Source of the DNA: CAXQZU01 sp964228555
GTDB taxonomy: Bacteria; Planctomycetota; PLA2; JAEUHO01
Direction: 5' to 3'
DNA length: 64,000 nt
Assembly (NCBI GenBank): GCA_964228555.1
Contig: CAXQZU010000022.1
Location: 24,074-88,073 of the forward strand
The position numbers and the translations under genes were made by a program. Of this stretch, positions 40,601 through 46,561 are shown piece by piece (position 1 is the stretch's first letter; each line of letters begins with the position of its first letter). Below the pieces are notes generated by a model that made no database searches, was not told the origin of the DNA, and saw only the letters and a program-made list of their open reading frames with translations.

Positions 40601-41976
40601 ACCCGCGGGCGGCGCTGCGACCACGCCAGCGCCTCGCTGGCGCTGGCCAGCGCCAAGGCCTGCTCCTTGCGCTCCGCGGCGGCCTGCGCACGCTGCACCC
40701 AGGCCAGCGCACTGCCCGGCTGCTTCTCGAGCGTGTCAGCCCACACGGCCTCCGAGGAGGCGAACACCCCGGTACGCAGCAGGCCGCCCACGGCCAGCAC
40801 GCCCACCACGGCCGCCAGCGCCGGCCCCCGCGCACGCCCCAGCCGGCCGAGCAGCCACGCCAGCGCCAGGTAGGCGCCCACCGCGCCCACCAGCAGGTAG
40901 CGCTCCGCCATCAGCGTGGTCGTGCGCGGCCAGAGGTTGTTGACGGGCGCAAGCCCCAGTCCCCAGAAGCCCAGCGCGAGCACGGCCAGCGCCCAGCCAC
41001 GCCTGAGGGCCACGAGGAAGGCGGCCGCCAGCACCACCGCGAGGCCCGCGCCCAGCCACGCGCTGGCCGCCTGCCAGGTGCCGGCGGGGTCGATGTCGTG
41101 GTCCAGCGCCAGGTGCACGGGCGCGAGCAACGTGGCCACGTAGCGGGCGTGCACGCCGGCCATCGCCGCAGCCAGCGAGGCGGACGACACGCCGTGGTCC
41201 ACCGCCCCCGGACCCGCCTGCGCTCCGATGAGGGCGTCCATGGCGATGCCGCCGCAGGCCACCAGCAGGCTGGGCAGCAGGCGCGCCAGCGCCCCCCGGG
41301 GCCCGCCACGGCGGCGCTCCACCCACTCGTCGAGCACGAGCAGCCCCGCCCAGGTCCAGGTGGTGCCCTTGCACAGGCCCGCCAGCGCCAGCAGCAGGGG
41401 CGCCAGCAACGGCACGGCATCGCGCGAGCGCGCGCGCCGGTAGGCAAGGTGCGCCAGCACGGCCAGCAGCAACGAGAGGACATCCTTGCGTCCGCTGAGC
41501 CACGCGACGCTCTCGACATGGACGGGATGCACGGCCAGCAGCAGGCCTGCGCCCAGCGCGAGCCACGCCGAGCGCGTGAGCGCCAGCAGCAGCCACGCCA
41601 GCAGCCCGCAGGCCGCCGCGAACAGCAGCACGTTGACCACGTGCCCGAGGCCGGCCCCGTCCTCGTCCAGCAGCAGGTCCAGCTTGAGGCTCAGGAAGTA
41701 GACGGGCTTGTAGGCGTAGTAGGTGGTCGACGACAGGATCTGCGCCACGCTGCGCTCACGCGCCAGCGACACGACCTGCGGGTCGTCGTAGTTGAGCAGC
41801 GCATGCGAGGCCACCGAAGGCTGCAGGCCAGGCACGTAGCCCAGGTGCACCACCAGCGCGACCAACGCCACGGCCACGCAACCACGCAGCGCGCCCAGCG
41901 ACTCCACCCAGCCGCCCGCAAGCCCGGGGGCGGGCGGCGCAGGGCGTTGCTCGGCGGCGGGACCAGGCGTGCTCAT
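37675..41976 (-). CDS. TMTC-like polytopic O-mannosyltransferase with very long TPR tail
   Basis: A 1433-residue protein. The first 430 residues form a multi-pass GT-C-type membrane domain. It contains NYDDPQVVSLA in the first loop, HPVHVESVAWLSGRKDVLS and NNLWPRTTTLMAERYLL, segments shared with TMTC/DUF1736 proteins that mannosylate exported substrates from a lipid-linked donor. About 1000 residues of TPR-like repeats follow, far more than the usual 8-12 TPRs. It overlaps the asparagine-synthetase-like gene (ATGA) and rsmE (TGATG). Together with the adjacent GT2 enzyme, which resembles dolichol-phosphate mannose synthase, it suggests protein O-glycosylation of secreted proteins. Substrates are unknown. 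Confidence 0.85.
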   Translation of the reverse strand: MSTPGPAAEQRPAPPAPGLAGGWVESLGALRGCVAVALVALVVHLGYVPGLQPSVASHALLNYDDPQVVSLARERSVAQILSSTTYYAYKPVYFLSLKLDLLLDEDGAGLGHVVNVLLFAAACGLLAWLLLALTRSAWLALGAGLLLAVHPVHVESVAWLSGRKDVLSLLLAVLAHLAYRRARSRDAVPLLAPLLLALAGLCKGTTWTWAGLLVLDEWVERRRGGPRGALARLLPSLLVACGGIAMDALIGAQAGPGAVDHGVSSASLAAAMAGVHARYVATLLAPVHLALDHDIDPAGTWQAASAWLGAGLAVVLAAAFLVALRRGWALAVLALGFWGLGLAPVNNLWPRTTTLMAERYLLVGAVGAYLALAWLLGRLGRARGPALAAVVGVLAVGGLLRTGVFASSEAVWADTLEKQPGSALAWVQRAQAAAERKEQALALASASEALAWSQRRPRVSSARVRVQAHLVACGAHLTQGRLDDLLEAAGAAGSAAREAAGSGLARDDARRLESQAEVFRGQALEGREQPAGALEAYRRAANLDAQNASALYNLGTLLARQAAQSEGKGVEEALQCVQGARRLQPAWLDAGLQEAKLLAMAGRTQEAVGLYRDLESRHGAAPELLLARAQHFLVAGPAEAALRELERLRREHPGFPRAARLVADLYREDGQRLLEQARRDRTRSRELLGRALERAEQSVQAGAEHAEGWLLAGDVLFEQGKWLEARTRYQRALERDAGAAWVRSLVARSALLEAAWLARRDGDGALREGAARLVAEAVAGGASRLDLGMASLDTERALLAEVARRLDAPGPSRAPAVGVLLAAARVVVGDDPGAEEELAAVVAARPQEQGAPEVLDAALMLRGSARERAADMEGAARDYAFVARRRPDDPLPALREAQVQVRACAARQAIAAGWRPGPERVAEATALRAVPLAAGADEAAHAAWEAAGKVLDDTRAAQEADAALAAASARVVALADAHPGVLEAGLVAAEAEMRAQRWVEALRRLNTLRERFPGQPSVLRGQAAVYLNQYLVLRERVLVEEALAALQGALELDPRDARTAMDAAGARRIAGDMKGALAWAARARTLENLPGGPAARELAGLHAALGEQALEAGDREAALRAVAAAKEVEPALPAAWLLEGRVWLETPDAKGQRDAARAIGVLMKAKELDPASLEVDRLLARAYYQRGMPAAVGVRMVRLPPPPWEADARAFAALPGDQQQARRAAYVKAQAEAQQRVDALRAQALGDLQSSVRLDPAGEHAAQAQALLAGLTAASPEEEARRARDAMESAARAAGHLEVGEAVDAYLMAERALALDPEHRKASFFLVVAAYERLAAGGLSEDDRRSVTNRAFERLQALDALDRADEFPPRHLYRALLNEALFRRGGHEESREAALRAYGRYLERAGSRAGTDPGRLEMARRRRAELERLGAER

Positions 41977-43859
41977 GCGTCGCTCCGGGGCAGGGCCGCG
42001 CCCCTCGGGGGCAGCGCGTGCGCGTCGCCATCGAGGTAGAGCCGGGCCCACGTCTCGAGCACGACGCACGCGAACAGCCCACGATCATGGACCGGGCGCT
42101 GCTCGTCCAGCCGTGCCCGGCAGGCCGCCACGTCCCACCAGCCGCGCGCGGCGAAGCGCTCGTCGCCGAACAGCTGCTCCAGCCGTTCACGCCCCACGCC
42201 GCGCGCAGCCCGCTCGAAGGGCGTCGGGAAGCCTCGCTTGGCGCGGGCCGTGCGCACGCCTTCCGGGATGCGGCCGCGCAGGAGGGTGCGCAAGGCGCGC
42301 TTGCCCTCGCCATCGGGGCCCACCACCTCCTCCTCCGGCAGCGCCAGCGCAGCGCCGGGCAGGCGGCCGAGGCAGAAGACGGGCCTCGCCTCCAGCCCGT
42401 GGGCTCCGGCCAGGCGGTCCTCCACCTGCAGCAGGGCCGCGAGCGTGCCCTCCACCTCCGCGCGCAGGGCCAGCGCCAGGCCCTGCTCGCCGGCAGGGCC
42501 CGCGCAAGCCAGCTCGGGCTCACCCAGCGCTGCGCGGAAGGCCGGCGCAAGCAGGGGTGCCACGTCGCCGCTCCGGTCGTGCAGGGCCTGCACGCGCGCC
42601 GCGACGGTGGGCAGGCCCGCAACGCGTGCCCCGAGGGCCTCGTAGCCCGCGGTCCAAGGCCCCGCACGGCCCAGGGCCAGCGCCACGCGTGCGTAGCCCC
42701 CCAGGAACTCGTCCCCGCCCGTGCCGGTGAGCAGCACGCGTCCACGCCCGCGCACGCGCGCCATCAAGCGCCACAGCGCGAGCGAGCCGGGACCGCCCAG
42801 CGGCAGCTCCAGCGCGCGCACCACGGCCGGGAGGTCCTCCAGCAGGCCTGCGTCGTCGAGGTCCGCCACCTCGTGGCGCACGCCCGCCTGCGCCGCCACC
42901 TCCGCGGCCTCGCGCGACTCATCCAGCGCGCCGCCCCACGGTGCGAAACGGCCCGTGAGGGCGTGCAGGTCGCTGCGGCCCGCGGCAGCCGCCACGGCCG
43001 CGCTGTCCAGGCCGCCCGAGAGCAGCAGCGTGACGCGCCCCGGGGCCTGCACGGCCTCGCGCGCAGTGGAGGCCAGCGCCGCAGCCAGCTCGCGCCTCGC
43101 GCGCGCAGCCTCGTGGCCCGGCAGGCGCACCACGAGCAGCGGGTCGGGCCCAGCCGGCACGGGCGCCTGCGGGCCCAGCGGGCCCAGTTCCTGGAGGTGG
43201 CGCGCGGGCACGCTGCGCACGCCTTGCCAGGGCAGGCGAGGGCCGGGCCGGTGCAGGTGCACGAGCGAGGCGAGGCCGCGCAGGTCGAGGCGGGCGGGCG
43301 CCACGCGCAACAGGGGCTCCAGCTCGGAGGCCCACCACGTGCCCAGGCCCTCGGGGTCCTCGCGCGTGTAGAGCGGCTTGATGCCGAAGCGATCGCGCAG
43401 CAGCCACGCCTTGCCCGCCGCGAGGTCGGCCACGCACAGCGCCCCCATGCCGCCCAGGACGGCCTCGCAGAGCGCACGGCCGCAGGGGCCCTCCCAGCCC
43501 TCGCCCCCCTCCAGCGCGGCCGAGGCCGCGCACAGCAGCAACGCCGTGTCGCCTTCCGCGGACGGGGGCGGCTCGACGCCGCGCCCGGACAGGGCGTCTC
43601 GCAGGGCCCGCCGCGCCGAGGCCAGCACCTCGCCATTCCAGGCCAGCGCCAGCCGGCCCGAGGGGGACACCCGCGGCTGCTGGGCCTCCAGAGGGCCCTG
43701 GATGGCAAGGCGCACGGCCGCGAGCACGACACGCGGCCCCTGCACCACGCCGCTGCCGTCCGGGCCGCGGTGCGCCAGCCGGGCAAGCAGGTCGGCGATG
43801 CGCGCGCTGCCAGCCGGCGGCCCGCCCGCGCGGGCGACAAACCCGACGAAGCCGCACAC
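41973..43859 (-). CDS. asparagine-synthetase (glutamine-hydrolysing)-like amidotransferase
   Basis: A 628-residue AsnB-type enzyme. The start is GTG, so the nucleophile Cys2 is present (MCGFVGFVARAGG). The glutaminase domain (about 2-190) has AHRGPDGSG, WNGEVL and RDRFGIKPLY. The synthetase domain has the PP-loop LLLSGGLDSAAVA at about 275 and LLTGTGGDEFLGGYAR. The C-terminus is rather diverged from asparagine synthetase B. It lies between a methyltransferase and a mannosyltransferase, in operon with a GT2. Such AsnB relatives in polysaccharide clusters often amidate sugars or peptides rather than make asparagine; this is inference. Confidence 0.88.
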   Translation of the reverse strand: MCGFVGFVARAGGPPAGSARIADLLARLAHRGPDGSGVVQGPRVVLAAVRLAIQGPLEAQQPRVSPSGRLALAWNGEVLASARRALRDALSGRGVEPPPSAEGDTALLLCAASAALEGGEGWEGPCGRALCEAVLGGMGALCVADLAAGKAWLLRDRFGIKPLYTREDPEGLGTWWASELEPLLRVAPARLDLRGLASLVHLHRPGPRLPWQGVRSVPARHLQELGPLGPQAPVPAGPDPLLVVRLPGHEAARARRELAAALASTAREAVQAPGRVTLLLSGGLDSAAVAAAAGRSDLHALTGRFAPWGGALDESREAAEVAAQAGVRHEVADLDDAGLLEDLPAVVRALELPLGGPGSLALWRLMARVRGRGRVLLTGTGGDEFLGGYARVALALGRAGPWTAGYEALGARVAGLPTVAARVQALHDRSGDVAPLLAPAFRAALGEPELACAGPAGEQGLALALRAEVEGTLAALLQVEDRLAGAHGLEARPVFCLGRLPGAALALPEEEVVGPDGEGKRALRTLLRGRIPEGVRTARAKRGFPTPFERAARGVGRERLEQLFGDERFAARGWWDVAACRARLDEQRPVHDRGLFACVVLETWARLYLDGDAHALPPRGAALPRSDA

Positions 43860-43861
43860 GG

Positions 43862-44575
43862 CTAGGCCCTCGCCGCGACCGCAGGCTCGAGCACCGCGGT
43901 GTAGCCCAGCGCCACCGGATCGAAGGCGAGCGAGCGCACCACCCCGTGCGCTGCCAGCACGGCCCGCAAGCGTGCCGCGTCGAAGCGCTGCACGTGGCCC
44001 GGCGCCGGCTCCAGCGAGAGTCCCCGCACCAGCCGGCCCAGCCCGGTCAGGCGCAACAGCTTCTTGGCACGCAGTATGGGCCCGTCGGCGGGCACGTACA
44101 CCACGACACAGCCGCCCGGGGCCAGCAGGGGCAGCAGCCCGGCCAGGGCCGCGCCCGGATCCTCCAGGTGCTCCAGCAGCGCGCTGAGCACGATCACGTC
44201 GGCGCCCTCGGGGCCCAGGTGCGCACGCAGGCCCTGCGGCGCCAGCGCGTCGCCCGGCGCGAGGACCACGCCGGGTCGACCCACGAGGGGGCTCTGCGCG
44301 AGCATCGCGGGATCGAGGTCCGAGAGCACCAGCCGCTCGACGCCCTCCGCGTAGGCCTCGGCGATCCAGCCATCCTCGCAGCCGAGGTCCAGCACGGTGC
44401 GCGGCCGGCGCGCGCGCACCTGCCGGGCGACCAGCTCACGCCGCCGCCGCTCGATGGCACGCACGATCCACCCCCCGCGCGCCCGCATCTCGGCCATCGA
44501 GTGCGTCTGGTTGAGGGCCTGGTTGCGCGCGACGCGCTCGGCCGGCAACGGCAGGGACGGGGCAGGCAGGGGCAT
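43862..44575 (-). CDS. SAM-dependent class I methyltransferase
   Basis: A 237-residue methyltransferase of the Rossmann type. Motif I is VLDLGCEDGWIAEAY, motif II region LVLSDLDPAML, motif III VIVLSALLEHLEDP and a post-motif LLAPGGCVVVYVPA. The substrate is unknown. The N-terminal 60 residues include QTHSMAEMRARGGWIVRAIE. The ATG at 44575 is the first plausible start after the GT2 gene (37 bases away); the gene ends 2 bases before the amidotransferase start. Sugar or lipid-carrier methylation would fit the context. Confidence 0.85.
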   Translation of the reverse strand: MPLPAPSLPLPAERVARNQALNQTHSMAEMRARGGWIVRAIERRRRELVARQVRARRPRTVLDLGCEDGWIAEAYAEGVERLVLSDLDPAMLAQSPLVGRPGVVLAPGDALAPQGLRAHLGPEGADVIVLSALLEHLEDPGAALAGLLPLLAPGGCVVVYVPADGPILRAKKLLRLTGLGRLVRGLSLEPAPGHVQRFDAARLRAVLAAHGVVRSLAFDPVALGYTAVLEPAVAARA

Positions 44576-44612
44576 CGTGCCCCCAGCCTCGCGCCCCCCG
44601 TTCACGGCGCCG

Positions 44613-45371
44613 TCACCCGCGCGGGGAGGGCCTTGCACCCCCCTCGGCGAGGCCCTGCCGGGGTGGTCGCAGGCGCAGCACCAGGAGCCGGCCCAGCGCG
44701 GCGGCGTGCCCCAGCAGGGCTCGGCCCACGCGCATCTTGCTGCGGCCCTCGGTGCGCGGCCGCAGCGCGGCGGGCACTTCTTCCACGCGCAGGCCGGCCA
44801 GCAGGGCACGCCCCAGCATCTCGGCGGCAGCCGGGAAGCCGCGCGCAGCAGGCAGGCAGCAGGACCGCGCCCGCGGCCCGTAGGCCCGGAAGGCGCAGGT
44901 GAAGGTGCGCACCCCGCGGGCGCGGCGACCCAGCACGGTGCGGTAGCAGGCAGCCGCCGCGCGCGTCAGTGCCCGGCGCCAGGCCGGCACGCCCTCCATG
45001 CTCCCTGCGGCGGCCAGCGGCGAGGCCGTGGCCACGTCCGCGCCGGCGCACACGGCCTCCACCAGCCGCTGGACGTGCTCGGGCGCGTAGCCGCGGTCGG
45101 CGTCATAGACGACGACCACCTCGCAGCGTGCGGCCTGCAGGCCAGAGCGCATCGCGGCCCCCACGCCCCGGTTGCGTGGGTGGGTGACGATGCGCACGCG
45201 CGCATCCGCCCGTGCCAGCGCGTCCAGCAGGCGCGCCGTGCCGTCGGTGGAACCGTCGTCCACGCCCACGATCTCGCGTGCCGGCAACGCGGCCAGCACC
45301 GGCTGCAGGCCCGGGAGCGCCTCTTCCTCCTGGTAGCAGGGCACCACCAGCGTGTAGTCGTGCGCGGCCAC
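44613..45371 (-). CDS. family 2 glycosyltransferase, polyprenyl-phosphate mannose synthase-like
   Basis: A 252-residue GT2 enzyme. It opens with YTLVVPCYQEEEALPGL, then EIVGVDDGSTDGTARLL, and a metal-binding DxD in VVYDADRGYAPEH. No membrane helices are visible; a basic region GRSKMRVGRALLGHAA follows at the C-terminus, as in the catalytic part of DPM1-type enzymes. It could supply the lipid-linked sugar used by the TMTC-like enzyme three genes downstream. GTG at 45371 has a TAGGGT hexamer 6 bases upstream, so it is the likely first, leaderless gene of the operon running to 34802. Confidence 0.85.
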   Translation of the reverse strand: MAAHDYTLVVPCYQEEEALPGLQPVLAALPAREIVGVDDGSTDGTARLLDALARADARVRIVTHPRNRGVGAAMRSGLQAARCEVVVVYDADRGYAPEHVQRLVEAVCAGADVATASPLAAAGSMEGVPAWRRALTRAAAACYRTVLGRRARGVRTFTCAFRAYGPRARSCCLPAARGFPAAAEMLGRALLAGLRVEEVPAALRPRTEGRSKMRVGRALLGHAAALGRLLVLRLRPPRQGLAEGGARPSPRG

Positions 45372-45377
45372 CCGCGC

Positions 45378-45383
45378 ACCCTA
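45378..45383 (-). promoter_or_regulatory. -10-like hexamer for the glycosylation operon
   Basis: TAGGGT on the minus strand, 6 bases before the GTG at 45371. Confidence 0.5.
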
Positions 45384-45420
45384 CACCGGGCGCGGCCGCC
45401 TCCGCGGCAGCCTGCGCGTG

Positions 45421-46296
45421 CTAGCGCATGCCCAGCGCCACCTGCACGGCCTGCAGGTCGTCCCACACGGGGCGCTTGGCCTCGGGATTGCGCAGCAGGT
45501 AGGCCGGGTGGAAGGTCGGCATCACGCGCCAGCCCTCCGGCGTGCGCATCCAGCTGCCCCGCAGGCTGGTGATGCCCCGCTCCGTGCCCAGCAAGGCGCG
45601 CGTGGCGTGATTGCCCAGCGCGAGGATGGGCGGCGGCCCCAGCAAGGCCAGCTGCTCCTTCATCCAGGGCGTGCAGGCTGCCACCTCCTGGGGCATGGGC
45701 GGACGGTTGGCTGGCGGGCGGCACTTGAGGACGTTGAGGATGAACACGTCGTGGTCGCGCGAGAGCCCGATGGCGGACAGCATGCGCGTGAGCAGCTGGC
45801 CGGCCGGCCCCACGAAAGGCACCCCCTGTGCGTCCTCTTCCTCCCCCGGCGCCTCGCCCACGACCACCAGGCGGGGGGTGCGGCTGCCCGCCCCGAACAC
45901 GGCCTGGGTCCGCGAGGCGCACAGGCCGCAGCGCTGGCACCCGGCCACCTCGGCCTCCAGCGGACCCCAACGGGCAGGGTCCGGCGGACCGGCGGGGACG
46001 GCCCCGGGCGACACGACGACGGGCCCGGGGAGGCCGCTCTCCGGACGCCGCCCCGTGGCAGGCAGCGCGGGCCCTAAGCCACGCGGGCCCGTTCGCGGGC
46101 CGCTGCCGCCCCCTTGCCCCGGCCCACGGGCCTGCTGCGTGGCACGGCCCTGTCCCATGGCGCCGTGGGCCCCCGGCGGCACGGCCACCGTCGGCTGCGG
46201 CTCCTCGGCCGGCAAGTAGCGGGCTCCGGCGCCCCGTACCCACTCGACGTAGAAGAGGGCCTCGTCGAGCAGCGGATCAGGTGCGCCCGGCATCAC
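45421..46296 (-). CDS. uracil-DNA glycosylase, family 4 (iron-sulfur)
   Basis: Removes uracil from DNA to begin base-excision repair. The enzyme core shows motif A GEAPGEEEDAQGVPFVG, the lower motif TFHPAYLL, and four cysteines for a 4Fe-4S cluster: the CQRC pair near residue 119 and CRPP/CTPW separated by 15 residues. Residues 30-110 are a Gly/Pro-rich low-complexity insert, so the protein (291 residues) is longer than the usual 200. GTG 46296 is used because TAGCCT lies 6 bases before it; ATG 46293 is the alternative. A GAAC-N7-GAAC LexA-type box at 46359-46373 suggests SOS control. Confidence 0.93.
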   Translation of the reverse strand: MMPGAPDPLLDEALFYVEWVRGAGARYLPAEEPQPTVAVPPGAHGAMGQGRATQQARGPGQGGGSGPRTGPRGLGPALPATGRRPESGLPGPVVVSPGAVPAGPPDPARWGPLEAEVAGCQRCGLCASRTQAVFGAGSRTPRLVVVGEAPGEEEDAQGVPFVGPAGQLLTRMLSAIGLSRDHDVFILNVLKCRPPANRPPMPQEVAACTPWMKEQLALLGPPPILALGNHATRALLGTERGITSLRGSWMRTPEGWRVMPTFHPAYLLRNPEAKRPVWDDLQAVQVALGMR

Positions 46297-46302
46297 GGTG
46301 GC

Positions 46303-46308
46303 AGGCTA
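46303..46308 (-). promoter_or_regulatory. -10-like hexamer for the uracil-DNA glycosylase gene
   Basis: TAGCCT on the minus strand, 6 bases from GTG 46296 and 9 from ATG 46293; the spacing favours the GTG. Confidence 0.45.
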
Positions 46309-46358
46309 GCCCGGGCAACCGACGGACCCTGGACAGGGCGGGCCGCCGCCTCGCATGC

Positions 46359-46373
46359 GAACAAGATGCGAAC
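46359..46373 (-). promoter_or_regulatory. LexA-type operator GAAC-N7-GAAC
   Basis: GAACAAGATGCGAAC, reverse complement GTTCGCATCTTGTTC, shares its first seven bases with the box upstream of the small ORF at 9944. It lies about 50-65 bases upstream of the glycosylase -10 and 190 bases before the divergent secretin gene. It is part of a tandem 11-base repeat ATGCGAACAA. Confidence 0.55.
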
Positions 46374-46419
46374 AAATGGCTGCGGGCCAGCAGCAAAAAG
46401 CCGGGATCGGGTGACGCGA

Positions 46420-46429
46420 GCGTGACACG
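46420..46429 (+). promoter_or_regulatory. 10-mer shared upstream of both secretin genes
   Basis: GCGTGACACG lies 142 bases before the first secretin ATG. The identical 10-mer lies 136 bases before the second secretin ATG. A GTGAC direct repeat with 11-base period overlaps it here. Role unknown. Confidence 0.35.
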
Positions 46430-46561
46430 CAGGCCGGACTCTTCCCTCGTCCAGGGTCCATGGGCAGGCCTGCATCGCGGCGCGCGCGCGCCGTCCCGAC
46501 GCACGAGGGTTCGTCGGGGGCATGCAGGCGTGCTCGTGTTCCCGCATGGAGCACACCGCGG

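Noticed and set aside
37816..42039. Plus-strand open frame of about 1400 codons opposite the TMTC-like gene
   Set aside because: Antisense artefact of GC-rich codon use; no start signals and no recognisable family.
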